A stretch of 64,000 nt of DNA from the NCBI GenBank assembly GCA_037446115.1, contig JBBIJF010000005.1, forward strand, positions 1 to 64,000. The letters run 5' to 3'. The notes under the pieces were generated by a model. The model saw only the letters and a program-made list of their open reading frames with translations, was not told the DNA's origin and searched no databases. The translations under genes and the position numbers were made by a program. Shown here piece by piece: positions 42,182-51,767 of the stretch. This DNA is from JANWXD01 sp037446115 (lineage in GTDB: Bacteria; Acidobacteriota; Terriglobia; Bryobacterales; Bryobacteraceae). The stretch's first letter is position 1. Each line of letters opens with the position of its first letter.

Positions 42182-42697
42182 TTACAGTTCGTGGACGACG
42201 TCGGTAAGCTTTCTGCGGCGCGTGGGTTCGGGTTTTTCGGCCGGGTAGCCGAGCGGCAGGATGGCAACCGGGATGAGTTTACCGGTGATTCCCAACACGC
42301 GGCGCACTTCGTCGTCGCGGAAGGCGCCCACCCAGCAAGTGGCCAGACCCAGGGCGGTGGCGGCGAGCATGGCGAAGGCGCAGGCAATGGTGGCGTCCTG
42401 GATGGAGTAAAGTTCCACGCCGCGCCGCCCGTAGCGCCACTCCGAGCGGGCCGGATGGGCACAGAAGACGAGCACGACGGGTGCGGCGGCAATGAAGTCC
42501 TGGGCCAGAGCTGCGGCGGCCAGCGCCTTGCGCTGCTCGTCCCGGGTGACCAGGAAGATCTCGTAGGCTTGCAGGTTGCCAGCCGAGGGCGCGGCGTTGG
42601 CGGCTTCGAGAATGCGTTGCAGTTTTTCGCGCTCGACCGGCCGGGGAAGGTAGGCGCGGACCGAGCGCCGGAGGCGGAGGAGGTCGAAGAAGTCCAT
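42182..42697 (-). CDS. Nitroreductase-family FMN protein
   Basis: This 171-residue protein starts MDFFDLLRLRRSVRAYL, the typical nitroreductase opening with the RRSVR FMN-phosphate site, and continues with NAAPSAGNLQAYEIFLV and the GLATCWVGAF segment. It is a flavin-dependent oxidoreductase of unknown substrate. It is short for the family (usually 180-220) and keeps the dimerisation helices. It lies 86 bases upstream of the nitrite/sulfite reductase on the same strand, perhaps as part of one unit. Confidence 0.87.
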   Translation of the reverse strand: MDFFDLLRLRRSVRAYLPRPVEREKLQRILEAANAAPSAGNLQAYEIFLVTRDEQRKALAAAALAQDFIAAAPVVLVFCAHPARSEWRYGRRGVELYSIQDATIACAFAMLAATALGLATCWVGAFRDDEVRRVLGITGKLIPVAILPLGYPAEKPEPTRRRKLTDVVHEL

Positions 42698-42857
42698 GCC
42701 ACTTCTATTTTCAGACGGGCCGGTACCGTTTTCGGGAGGGCACGAGCCATGGGCGGAAGTGCACGCCTGTGCGCCGCAGGGCCCGCGCATCAGGATATGA
42801 CCCCTGATGCCGCAGCGACGTCCAGGGAAATGTTACAAGGAAATGTCAATTGATAGT

Positions 42858-43937
42858 ATGAACCGCCGGGAATTTCTCAGTCTCACAGGTTGCGCTCCGC
42901 TCGCCATGGCCGCAAGTGCCCGCCGCACCGCGGTCCATATCGAGGGCGAACAATTCTTCATTAATGGAAAACCCACCTACGCCGGCCGCTCGTGGCGCGG
43001 CTGGAAGATTCAGGGTCTGCTGATGAACTCCCGCATGGTCCAGGGGATTTTCGACGACTTGAACCCCGAGACCCGCTCCCGCTGGGCTTATCCCGACACC
43101 GGCCGCTGGGATCCTGACCGCAATACCCGCGAGTTCATCGAGGCTATGCCTTCCTGGCGCGCGCACGGGCTGCTCAGCTTCACGATCAATTTCCAGGGCG
43201 GCAGCCCCGAAGGCTACTCCAGAGAGCAGCCGTGGCACAACAGCGCTATTGAAGCCGATGGCTCGCTGCGGCCCGATTACCTCGGCCGCCTGGGGCGCAT
43301 CCTCGACCGGGCCGACGAGCTCGGCATGGTCCCCATCGTGGGTATCTTCTACTTCGGCCAGGATCAGCGCGTGAGGGATGAAGCCGCCGTTCGCCGGGCC
43401 GTGGTCAACGCTGCCCGCTGGCTGCTCGCGCGGGGCTACCGCAACGTCCTGCTCGAGATCAACAACGAGTGCGATGTGCGGGCCTACGACCACGAAATCC
43501 TCAAGCCTGCGCGGGTTCACGAGCTGATCGAGCTGGCCAAGAGCATCCGAAGCGGCGGCCGCCGGCTGCTTGTGGGAACCAGCTATGGCGGCGGAGCGGT
43601 CCCGCGATCCAATGTGGTGACCGCCTCGGACTTCCTTCTCATGCATGGCAACGGCGTCGGCGACCCGCGGCGCATCGCCGAAATGGTGCGCCAGGCGCGA
43701 AAGGTCCCTGGTTACCGGCCCATGCCTATCTTGTTCAACGAGGACGACCACTTCGACTTCGACAAACCCTTCAACAACATGCTCGCTGCGATCTCCGAGT
43801 ACGCCTCCTGGGGCTACTTCGATCCCGGCCAGAGCAACTACCGTGACGGCTATCAGTGCCCGCCGGTCCAGTGGGGCATCAACACCGAGCGCAAGAAGGG
43901 TTTCTTCGGCCTCTTGAAGGAAATCACCGGCGCATGA
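42858..43937 (+). CDS. GH5-like exported glycoside hydrolase-type protein
   Basis: This 359-residue protein starts MNRREFLSLTGCAPLAMAA, a Tat-type signal. The TIM-barrel part carries a NE motif (Asn203, Glu204 in LEINNEC) that fits the acid/base of GH5/clan A enzymes, and Glu295 (PILFNEDD) fits the nucleophile. The substrate is unknown. Compared with its neighbours the gene uses many C-ending codons (CGC, CTC, CCC, GCC) where others use G-ending ones, which may mean a different origin. ATG 42858 is chosen because the Tat motif starts there; an ATG at 42843 is in frame. Confidence 0.75.
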   Translation: MNRREFLSLTGCAPLAMAASARRTAVHIEGEQFFINGKPTYAGRSWRGWKIQGLLMNSRMVQGIFDDLNPETRSRWAYPDTGRWDPDRNTREFIEAMPSWRAHGLLSFTINFQGGSPEGYSREQPWHNSAIEADGSLRPDYLGRLGRILDRADELGMVPIVGIFYFGQDQRVRDEAAVRRAVVNAARWLLARGYRNVLLEINNECDVRAYDHEILKPARVHELIELAKSIRSGGRRLLVGTSYGGGAVPRSNVVTASDFLLMHGNGVGDPRRIAEMVRQARKVPGYRPMPILFNEDDHFDFDKPFNNMLAAISEYASWGYFDPGQSNYRDGYQCPPVQWGINTERKKGFFGLLKEITGA

Positions 43938-44196
43938 TGCTGCACCGCGTCGCTGCCCGGCCCGGGAACGGAATCCATCGGAAGTCACTGGCGAGCTGCT
44001 GCAAGTGCTGCGCGCGGTGGCTCCATCTCTGGTCTCGGAGGAGTTCTCCGTGGAGCGGCACGCTGCCTTGAGCTGCGGTCTGGAGCTGGCAGCCGGTCGT
44101 TCCTCGCAACCGCTGCTCCGGCGCGACGGGCGTACGTTTCCCCGGCCAGAGTCTCAGCCTGAGACCACGACGAAGGTCTTAGGGGCGGGGCCTGCA
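43938..44196 (+). other. Gap of about 260 bases
   Basis: No convincing gene, RNA or terminator is seen. The GC-rich stretch has open frames on both strands but none with a ribosome site or recognisable protein. It separates two convergent genes. Confidence 0.5.
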
Positions 44197-45822
44197 TCAG
44201 TGACCGGCCAGGTAAGTGCGCGCCCACACCAGTTCCGGGCGCGACACCTCGGCGTTGCGAGCGATTTCGAGAAGCTGCGCCGCGTACGCGCGAGCCTGTT
44301 GTCTATCGCCTGCGGCGGCGGCCGCCCGGGCCGCGCCTGCGATGGCGAGGAAGCGGCGGGGAGCGGCTCTTAGCACCGCCTCGTACTCCTTCAAAGCCTC
44401 CCCAGGGGCACCCGTCTCCAGGAGCAGATCCGCGAGCAACTCCCGGACCGGCAGAAGATGGCCGGGCGTGACCGGATGTTTGTCCACGGCGTCTTCTTGA
44501 TCTGCGGCAGCGCGTAACAGGCGGAGCGCTTCGCCGGTTTTTCCTTCCGCGAACAGGATTAGTGCGTTGGCCGCTTCCCAGTGCGCTCCGAGGGATCCGC
44601 TCCAATCGTAGTCGCGCCCGTGCGGCAACTCTTTGCGAATGGCGGCGATTTGTTCGGCAGCGCGACGTGCCGCAGGCACGTCGCCGGAGCGCGCCGCTCC
44701 GATTGCCCGGGCGTAGTGGACGAGCGCTTCCGCGTTGCGGAAGCGCTGCCACGGGAACCACGCCGGCTTCACCTCGAGGGCGGCAGCGGCCTTCCAGTCG
44801 CGGCGCTCCAAAGCCCAGCGCGCCGGCGAGGCGGCAAAAGCGTAGGCCGCCGCGAACTGATGTTCATCGAGGCGAGTGATGGCCGCCATGTCCTCGAGCA
44901 CTTGACGAGCGCTGGCGTCGCGGGCCTGCTGGAGGTAGGCGTAGACCAGGTAATCCATGGCGTGCAGCTGGTCAAAAGCCCCTCCGCCGCCGTGCAACCG
45001 TTTCGCTTGCGCAACCGCCGCCCGGGCGGAAGCGATGTTGGAAGCGATGGAGTCGTCCCACATCCCAAGGCGGGTAAAGATATGCGACGGCATGTGGAGA
45101 GCGTGGGCCGATTCCGGGGCGATTTTGGCGTAAGCGCGTGCGGCTGGAAGACCCAGCTCGGCCAACTCCGGATAATCCACGCTGTGGATGATGTAATGCG
45201 CGACGCCCGGGTGATCCGGATGGCGCGGCAGGAGCCGATTTAGCACCGCGAGGCCTTTCTTTTGCCACGCGTAGGTTTTGTCCGCCGGGTGGAGGTAGCC
45301 TATTGCGAGCAACTGGAGGGCGTGAAATATGGCGGCCTCATCATCTTCGGGATAGAGCCGGGCGACATCGGCCAGAGCCCGCTCATAGGCCATAGCCCGA
45401 CTCCGGTGATCCAGAGTTTGCCAGTCTTTGTAGAAGATCGCCAGGGCATGGATGTAGGCGCGCTCCCGTTCGGTTTTGGCGCCGGCGGCGAGCGCTTGCC
45501 GGATCGCCGCCGCACCTTGTTTGAGCTCCTCCGGCGAGGGCGGCGCCCATACAGGGTGGTACCAAGTACGAGCCAGGCCCCAGTAAGCCATGCCGCACGA
45601 GCGATCCGCGCCGGCGGCATTGTTGAAGGCCAACCGGGCTTCCTCGTAACCGAACGAATGCAGCAGGGCCACACCGCGCGAAATCCACTCCTGCGCGGCG
45701 GCGTTGCATGAGGTGGGAAAGGCAACCGTACCGAGTCCGGCCACGGCATGGCGGTGTTGAGAGTGGTCCTGTTGCGCTGAGGCAAATGCACCGCCCAGAA
45801 GGGTGAGAACGGCGAGCAGCAT
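44197..45822 (-). CDS. TPR-like secreted protein
   Basis: This 541-residue protein has a signal peptide (MLLAVLTLLGGAFASAQQ) and a short His-rich segment (DHSQHRHA). Long helical repeats follow with TPR-like spacing, for example the AQEWISRGVALLHSFGYEEARLAFNNA unit and the C-terminal GEALKEYEAVLRAAPRRFLAI unit. Conserved-looking residues (HYIIHSVDYPE, HALHMPSHIFTRLG) suggest a specific family seen in Acidobacteria and Bacteroidota, role unknown to me. ATG 45822 follows CAGGAGG; upstream open frame is not coding. A TAGAAT box (45911-45916, minus) lies about 90 bases upstream. Confidence 0.8.
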   Translation of the reverse strand: MLLAVLTLLGGAFASAQQDHSQHRHAVAGLGTVAFPTSCNAAAQEWISRGVALLHSFGYEEARLAFNNAAGADRSCGMAYWGLARTWYHPVWAPPSPEELKQGAAAIRQALAAGAKTERERAYIHALAIFYKDWQTLDHRSRAMAYERALADVARLYPEDDEAAIFHALQLLAIGYLHPADKTYAWQKKGLAVLNRLLPRHPDHPGVAHYIIHSVDYPELAELGLPAARAYAKIAPESAHALHMPSHIFTRLGMWDDSIASNIASARAAVAQAKRLHGGGGAFDQLHAMDYLVYAYLQQARDASARQVLEDMAAITRLDEHQFAAAYAFAASPARWALERRDWKAAAALEVKPAWFPWQRFRNAEALVHYARAIGAARSGDVPAARRAAEQIAAIRKELPHGRDYDWSGSLGAHWEAANALILFAEGKTGEALRLLRAAADQEDAVDKHPVTPGHLLPVRELLADLLLETGAPGEALKEYEAVLRAAPRRFLAIAGAARAAAAAGDRQQARAYAAQLLEIARNAEVSRPELVWARTYLAGH

Positions 45823-45991
45823 GACGGCCTCCTGTTTGAGGGACGCAGCCTCGCGCTCGTTCCTGTGGGCGGGACCCGGCGGGAGTCTTGCCCCTTGAGT
45901 TGGTTGCCTCATTCTACTCCACTGCGGGCGTTCGGGGCGGCCAGATCAGAGACGCCGCCCGCGAGCGGGCTTGTGATAGCCTTCTCCTGTC

Positions 45992-47371
45992 ATGGCTGAA
46001 GGATCTCAACCCACGCTGCACCGCCGCCTGGGAGTGCTCAACGCCACCTCCATCAACATGTCCAACATGGTCGGCATCGGGCCCTTCATCACGGTGCCGC
46101 TCATTCTGGCGACGCTCGGGGGACCGCATTCGTATCTGGCGTGGCTGGTCGGGGTGCTGATCGCTCTGTCCGATGGTCTGGTGGTGGCCGAGCTCGGCGC
46201 CGCGCTGCCGGCGGCCGGGGGAACGTACGTGTTCCTGCGGGAAGGATTCGGGCCGAGGACCTGGGGGCGGATGCTGGCCTTTCTGTTCGTCTGGCAACTG
46301 CTGTTTGCGGGGCCTCTGGAGATCGCCAGCGGCAACATCGGGCTGGTGCAGTACCTCAAGGTCTTCTGGCCGTCGCTAACGGAGTGGCAGACGAAGTTCC
46401 TGGCGGCGGGCATCGGCGTGTTCCTGATCTTCACGCTGTACCGAAAGATCACCGACATCGCCAAGATCATGCTGGGTCTGTGGATCACCATGATCGTCAC
46501 GACGGGCTGGGTGATTGTCACCGCACTGTTCACTTTCGATCCGAAGCTGGCTTTCGATATTCCGCCCGGCGCACTGCGCCTGGATCTGGATTTCCTCCAG
46601 GGGCTGGGACAAGGCACGGCCAACGTGCTGTACCTGTTTCTGGGCTACTACCAGGTCTGCTATCTGGGCGCGGAGGTACGGGAGCCGGGTCGTACGATCC
46701 CGCGCGCGGTGGTGTACTCGATTCTGGGCGTGACGGTGATTGACGTGGCCATGTCGCTGGGATTCATCGGAGTGGTGCCGTGGCAGGAGGCGATGAAGTC
46801 GGAAAACGTGGGCGCCCTGATGATGGAGCGGGTTTACGGGCCGTGGGCGGGCAACCTGCTGGCGGGCATGATCGTGGTGACGGCCTTTGCTTCGATCTTT
46901 GCGCTGCTGCTGGGCTATTCGCGCGTGCCGTATGCAGCGGCGCAGGACGGTGTGTTTCTGCGGTGGTTCGGCGAGCTGCACCCCACCAAGGAGTTTCCCC
47001 ACCGCTCGCTGCTGCTGGTGGGCACGGGCGCGATCCTCGCAAGCTTCTTCACGCTGCAAGAAGTGATTCTGGCCCTGATGGCGGCGCGCATCGTGATCCA
47101 GTTCAATGCGCAGGTGGTGGCGCTGTTTCTGATCCGTGCCCGGCGCCCGGACATCGAGCGGCCGTTCCGGGTCTGGCTCTACCCGCTGACGCCGCTGATC
47201 TCGCTGGCGGGCTATCTCTACGTGTTTTCCTCCCTCGGGCTGCGCTTCATCGGCTTCGGGCTGCTGACCCTGGCCGCCGGGGCGGTAGTGTATCTGATCG
47301 CGGCGCGTGCAAATCGCGACTGGCCTTTCGCCGCAGGGGTGCGCGAAGTGCACGGGGTCAGGCAGCCTTGA
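45992..47371 (+). CDS. APC-family amino acid permease
   Basis: This 459-residue protein has 12 hydrophobic helices and the APC opening with its GIGPFITVP helix-1 bend, where substrate carboxyl and amino groups bind. AELGAALPAAGGTYVFLR and GYSRVPYAAAQDG are family segments. It imports or exchanges an amino acid or amine, type unknown. It is divergent from the TPR gene with 169 bases between and is followed by the HAD phosphatase 35 bases later. Confidence 0.9.
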   Translation: MAEGSQPTLHRRLGVLNATSINMSNMVGIGPFITVPLILATLGGPHSYLAWLVGVLIALSDGLVVAELGAALPAAGGTYVFLREGFGPRTWGRMLAFLFVWQLLFAGPLEIASGNIGLVQYLKVFWPSLTEWQTKFLAAGIGVFLIFTLYRKITDIAKIMLGLWITMIVTTGWVIVTALFTFDPKLAFDIPPGALRLDLDFLQGLGQGTANVLYLFLGYYQVCYLGAEVREPGRTIPRAVVYSILGVTVIDVAMSLGFIGVVPWQEAMKSENVGALMMERVYGPWAGNLLAGMIVVTAFASIFALLLGYSRVPYAAAQDGVFLRWFGELHPTKEFPHRSLLLVGTGAILASFFTLQEVILALMAARIVIQFNAQVVALFLIRARRPDIERPFRVWLYPLTPLISLAGYLYVFSSLGLRFIGFGLLTLAAGAVVYLIAARANRDWPFAAGVREVHGVRQP

Positions 47372-47406
47372 GCGCCGATGGAGCGCGTTCGGAATCGGGA
47401 ATCAAC

Positions 47407-48066
47407 ATGACCGGTTCCCTGGCGCGGGCAGTTCTCTGGGATCTCGACGGGACGCTGGTGGATTCCGAAGAGTACCACTGGCGCGCCTGGCGCGAGACGA
47501 TGGCGGCTGAGGGGGTGAGCCTGACGCGCGAGCAATTCCTGGCCACCTTCGGGCAGCGCAATGACGCGATCCTGCGCGAGTGGCTGAAGGAACGGGCGAC
47601 GCCGGAGGCGATCCGCAGAATCGGCGACGCCAAGGAGGCGTGCTACCGGCGGCTGGTGCGCACCCTGGGTCTGGCCGCCGCGCCGGGCGCGGCGGAATGG
47701 GTCCGCCGGCTGCACGAAGAGCAGTGGGCGCAGGCGGTGGCTTCTTCGGCGCCGCGGCTGAATGTGGAAACCGTACTGGAGGTGACGGGACTGGCGCCAT
47801 ACTTCGGCGCCACGGTGGCCGCGGAGGACGTCAAGCACGGCAAGCCGGACCCGGAAGTTTTCCTGGTTGCCGCCGAGCGCCTGGGGGTTCCGCCCGAGCG
47901 TTGCGTGGTGGTCGAGGACGCCCCGGCCGGGATCGAGGCCGCCCGGCGCGCGGGCATGCGCACGATCGGGCTCAGCCGCGGGAGCTGTGCGCCGGCAGCC
48001 GATCTGGCGGTGCGCTCGCTTGCGGAGCTTCCGCCGGACGCCTTCGCGATGTTGCTGGAACGGTGA
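47407..48066 (+). CDS. HAD-superfamily hydrolase (beta-phosphoglucomutase-like)
   Basis: This 219-residue protein has motif I WDLDGTLVDSE (nucleophile Asp and acid/base Asp), motif II ASSAP, motif III HGKPDPEVF and motif IV VVEDAPAGIEAA, with a helical cap between I and II. Relatives are sugar-phosphate phosphatases or mutases. It starts 35 bases after the permease, with a weak ribosome site. Its last 95 bases overlap, antiparallel, the 3' end of the giant glycosyltransferase gene. Confidence 0.9.
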   Translation: MTGSLARAVLWDLDGTLVDSEEYHWRAWRETMAAEGVSLTREQFLATFGQRNDAILREWLKERATPEAIRRIGDAKEACYRRLVRTLGLAAAPGAAEWVRRLHEEQWAQAVASSAPRLNVETVLEVTGLAPYFGATVAAEDVKHGKPDPEVFLVAAERLGVPPERCVVVEDAPAGIEAARRAGMRTIGLSRGSCAPAADLAVRSLAELPPDAFAMLLER

Positions 48067-50608
48067 GAGACGGAGGTTCGGCGCGCAGCACTTCGTAGAA
48101 TTCCCGCTGTCTGCCGGCGATCCTGTCCCAGCTGTACCGTGACTCAACGGCGTTGCGGCCGGCGCGTTCGAGGCTTCGCCGGACGTCTTCATTTTCAAAG
48201 AGCATCGCGATCGCGGAAGCCAGCCCGTCGGCGTCAGCAGCCACCAGGACCTCGCGCCCGGCTTCGAGATCGAGACCGTGGATTCCGGCGGGGGTGCTCA
48301 CGACGGCCCTGGCCATGGCGAGGGCCTCCAGGATCTTGATGTTCGTGCCCGCAGAAGCGACGAGCGGGGCAACGACCACGGAAGCTCGGGCGTAGGCGGG
48401 CCGCACGTCGGCGACAAAACCTTCGACTTCGACGCCGGGCTGGTCCAGCTCGAGCTCGACACGGTCGCCGTAGTGCGCGAGATAGCGGCGGTAATCCGGT
48501 CCGGCAATGATGTGGAGCCGCGGCGACCAGCGGGCGAGCCGCGGCCAGACGGCTTTGAGGAAGAACTCGACGGCGAGCAGATTCGGCAGGTGGGCAAACG
48601 AGCCGACGAAGAGCAGGCGGCGAGGTTCCGGCGGATCTTGCACCGGCCGGAACCGCTCAAGATCCACACCGTTCGGCAGGCACCAGCACCGCGCGCCGCA
48701 GACGAGGCTGCGATCCCGCTCCGACATCACCACGACGCCATCCACGTGGCGCCATGCCTGTTCCTCAAAACGGCGCCACTTGCGAGCCTCCCGCTTTAGG
48801 TCAAAGCCGGCGTTCAACTTGCACAACTGCTCGTAGAGATCGAAGGTAACATCGTGCTCCACCAGGATGGTTCTGGCAGGGTGGCACGCGCGGGCGTACT
48901 GCGCCATCTGCGTGTACTCGAGCTGGACGGCGAAGGGGCGCCACTTCCGCACCGACAGGCGCAAGGCGGCGTCAAAGGCCGGGGAGGCGAACTCTTCTAC
49001 GGTGTCCGGGCGCGAAGTGGCGGGGCGCGAGTGGCTTCCCGTCCGGAGGACGAAAACCAACTCGGTCGAAATTTCGAGCAGTTCGCGCGCGGGCGGCGCG
49101 AGCTCGCTCGTGAAGCAGACCAGAACCAGATCGTAGTCCGCCGCGGCACGGCGCATGAGATTGTACATGCGCACCGCACCGCCGTGGGAGAGCGGAAACG
49201 GGGGATAGGGGCTGGCAAGGACGAGGGGCGGCCTACCCGTGCGGCCCCGCCCGGCAAACACGCGGACGGCGCCGGTGGTAAGCCCGAGAATCGCCTCTCC
49301 CGACAGGTCACGGCCCGGGTGCGGGCGGATCCAAAGCGGGGCGCGGATGGCGGCCCGTAACAAATCCATGGCGAATTCCGGAGCTTCCTCCCGGGCCGCC
49401 AGGCGGTTCAGTTCGGAAAGCGCGGCATTCCACAGCTTCCGGGGAGCACCAAGGCCCGTCACAAGGAACCGCAGCGCATCGCCCCTGACGCCGAGCGGCT
49501 CGCAGGTGTGCGCGGCGCCGCGGGTGCCGGAGAGCAGCCCGACGCTCGGCCAGCCGCGCTGCCAGGCTCGAAAGCCCGCATCGAGCAGAGCAAATTCCAG
49601 CGTAGCGTAGCCCTCGTTAAGCCCTCCGAGAGCGAGCAGCTTCCGGGTGGACCACAAACCAGAAGCCGCCCCCAGCACGTAGCCGGCGCTTTCGCTTGCC
49701 AGAGGTGTTCGCTCTCTGAGGCGGCCCTCGACGAGCGCGGCCGGCGAGAAGCATAGTCCGCCCGAAGCGGCGCAGAACAGATCGGGGACCATTTCAAAGG
49801 CTTCCACAAGCCGCCGGAAGAAGCCGGGCTCTGGCGGGACGCTTGCAGGGAGGAGACACAGCCGGTCAAAAGCAGCCCGCTTGAGGGCGCAATTGACGGC
49901 GCGGATCAGGGCGCGACCCTCGAGGGCCGCTGCGGGGATGACCTCGCAGCAGGGATGGCCGAAGTGATGCCGGATCTGGGCTTCCAGTTCGTCCAAGGGA
50001 CGCCGCTCGGCGCCGTACAGCACGACGCTGATACCACTCCGGCGGTGTTCAGGCGGGAGCCCGGGGCGCTGCACAGGCAGGATCCAGGCCAGCAGCCGCG
50101 CCAGCCCTCCCGCGGCAAGAGCGGCCCGGTAGGCCAGCGGGCGGCCAAAGGCGCGCGGGTGGCGCAGGCGCCACAGGAAGGTGTACGTGGCGCCCCCCGG
50201 GTGGAGTTCGCGATCCACAAGCTCGCGCAGGCGCCAGAACACGTGACGGAGCATGGCGCCAAAACAGCGGGGATGAAGACGAAAGTGGTCGAGATTCTCG
50301 TTGAAAACCAACAGCCGGGAGCCGCCGAACAGGACAGCCAGCGCCACCATCCTCCGGCAGGGCATGCGCGGCTCGAGCAACACGGCGGCCAGCCGGACTC
50401 GCCTGCCCCGGAGGACAAAGCGGCAGCGCCGGTAGTTTTCCCAGAAGCTGCGGAGCGGGTGGTACGGGATCCACTTCCCCTCCGGGCATGGAAACTCGGA
50501 GACCACATAGAGCGGAAGCTCCGGGAAGAGGCGCGAGAAAGCCGTCAGAAAGGCGGGGTTGCGCTGGTGAGATCCGGAAGCAAAAGCGAGCTGGACGTGC
50601 CGGGTCAA
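47972..50608 (-). CDS. Multidomain glycosyltransferase (GT2-like plus GT4)
   Basis: This 878-residue protein joins three parts. Residues about 1-165 are an alpha/beta module of unknown family, possibly Rossmann-like. About 190-375 is a degenerate GT2-type (GT-A) domain beginning SGISVVLYGA, with no clear DxD. About 460-850 is a GT4-type (GT-B) domain with SHGGAVRMYNLMR, LPNGVDLERFRP and the donor-site SAGTNIKILEALAMARAVV. It probably builds a surface polysaccharide. The tail after about 850 is low complexity and is coded opposite the HAD gene. Its ATG overlaps the upstream alpha/alpha gene stop (ATGA, 50605-50608). Confidence 0.85.
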   Translation of the reverse strand: MTRHVQLAFASGSHQRNPAFLTAFSRLFPELPLYVVSEFPCPEGKWIPYHPLRSFWENYRRCRFVLRGRRVRLAAVLLEPRMPCRRMVALAVLFGGSRLLVFNENLDHFRLHPRCFGAMLRHVFWRLRELVDRELHPGGATYTFLWRLRHPRAFGRPLAYRAALAAGGLARLLAWILPVQRPGLPPEHRRSGISVVLYGAERRPLDELEAQIRHHFGHPCCEVIPAAALEGRALIRAVNCALKRAAFDRLCLLPASVPPEPGFFRRLVEAFEMVPDLFCAASGGLCFSPAALVEGRLRERTPLASESAGYVLGAASGLWSTRKLLALGGLNEGYATLEFALLDAGFRAWQRGWPSVGLLSGTRGAAHTCEPLGVRGDALRFLVTGLGAPRKLWNAALSELNRLAAREEAPEFAMDLLRAAIRAPLWIRPHPGRDLSGEAILGLTTGAVRVFAGRGRTGRPPLVLASPYPPFPLSHGGAVRMYNLMRRAAADYDLVLVCFTSELAPPARELLEISTELVFVLRTGSHSRPATSRPDTVEEFASPAFDAALRLSVRKWRPFAVQLEYTQMAQYARACHPARTILVEHDVTFDLYEQLCKLNAGFDLKREARKWRRFEEQAWRHVDGVVVMSERDRSLVCGARCWCLPNGVDLERFRPVQDPPEPRRLLFVGSFAHLPNLLAVEFFLKAVWPRLARWSPRLHIIAGPDYRRYLAHYGDRVELELDQPGVEVEGFVADVRPAYARASVVVAPLVASAGTNIKILEALAMARAVVSTPAGIHGLDLEAGREVLVAADADGLASAIAMLFENEDVRRSLERAGRNAVESRYSWDRIAGRQREFYEVLRAEPPSLTVPATSRRRPAEAPQASAPPDRLPAHSSRG

Positions 50609-51681
50609 ATCAGCTCAGCGAGGACCGGACGAAAGGACCCGGCCAGATAGCGGCTCCACGACTCTGAAGCCTGGACGCAAAAGACCGTAGAGACGGGGTT
50701 GGCAAAGGGGAGCAAGCGGTCCTGCTTGCGACCGAATGCAAAGGCGCCGTGCAGGCGCGGATCGGGATGCCGGAGTTCGAACTCTGCCACCCGGGCAACT
50801 TCTTCGGCAGCGAGCGTGCGATCGAGGGGCAGGATACCGAATCCCTCGGCGTACAACCGGAGCCGGAGGAGCTGCGCCCAGACGTCGGAGCGCTCGAACA
50901 GAGGCGCCAGTTCCCGCAGAAGGAAGGAGACCCGGGCAATACCTTCGCGGAGGGCCTCGGCGGCGACCGGCTCTCGGGCGACCGCGAGCAAGCCCTCGAG
51001 AAAATAGCAGTAAGCGTGGAGGCGGTCCATGCGCCGCTCATCGGGCTCCGCATCGAGAAATGAAGCGTGGGTTGCCAGCGAGTGCGCGAGCACCTGCTCG
51101 TAGAGGCGGCGCCAGTGTGGCCGGCCAGTGATGGCAAACAGCTCCTGCCATGCCAGGGCACTTTTGAGTTGGAAGCAGCCAAACTGCGTAGACCAGCGCG
51201 AGTCCGGCTCGAGGGGCTCTTTGGACGGCAGCGACACACGGGCATGGAGGCGGCCGTCGCCGGATTGGAAATCGCGGGCCATGGACTCGGCCACGGCGAC
51301 CGCAGTCCGGAGAAATTCTTCATCGCCCGTCGCCCGCCACAAAGCCAGCAGAGCGCGGGCGGCGATTCCGGAATCGAAAAAATACGCCCGTGAAGCGCCG
51401 TCGTTCGAAGGCCACTCGAACGGCATCGCCCCGAGGGCGGCGTTCCAGGCCGTGCGGGCCAGGAACTGCCCGGAGCGGAGGGCTGCACGCAGGTAGTCGG
51501 GATCACCGGTGCCGGCGTAAAACCACACCAGCGCATGCGCCGCGTACCCGCTGATCTCGGTCGAGACCGGGGCGTAGCGTTCGGTGTCGAAGCAGTAATA
51601 GCGGGCCACGCCGCCGCCGGGCCTCTGAATCCCCGACGAGAGAAACCACCTGCCGGCGGCGGTGATTTCAGTTGCCGTCAC
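50605..51681 (-). CDS. Alpha/alpha-toroid protein linked to the glycosyltransferase
   Basis: This 358-residue protein consists of repeated helix pairs as in (alpha/alpha)6 barrels of glycan epimerases, lyases and unsaturated glucuronyl hydrolases; segments such as SGYAAHALVWFYAGTGDPDYL and DSGIAARALLALWRATGDEEFL repeat the same pattern. No catalytic residue can be named. The start is GTG 51681. The four-base overlap with the giant glycosyltransferase suggests a shared polysaccharide task. No signal peptide is seen. Confidence 0.72.
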   Translation of the reverse strand: MTATEITAAGRWFLSSGIQRPGGGVARYYCFDTERYAPVSTEISGYAAHALVWFYAGTGDPDYLRAALRSGQFLARTAWNAALGAMPFEWPSNDGASRAYFFDSGIAARALLALWRATGDEEFLRTAVAVAESMARDFQSGDGRLHARVSLPSKEPLEPDSRWSTQFGCFQLKSALAWQELFAITGRPHWRRLYEQVLAHSLATHASFLDAEPDERRMDRLHAYCYFLEGLLAVAREPVAAEALREGIARVSFLLRELAPLFERSDVWAQLLRLRLYAEGFGILPLDRTLAAEEVARVAEFELRHPDPRLHGAFAFGRKQDRLLPFANPVSTVFCVQASESWSRYLAGSFRPVLAELI

Positions 51682-51767
51682 TGCTGTGAAGCTCGGTACC
51701 TCCCCACTGGTTGACCAAAGCGCGTTATTGTATCAAACAAGCGGGCGGTCAACCCGCGGCCCCGCGG

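Noticed and set aside
40878..42248. Long plus-strand frame opposite the nitrite/sulfite reductase
   Set aside because: Antisense shadow of a well-supported enzyme; no ribosome site or homology.
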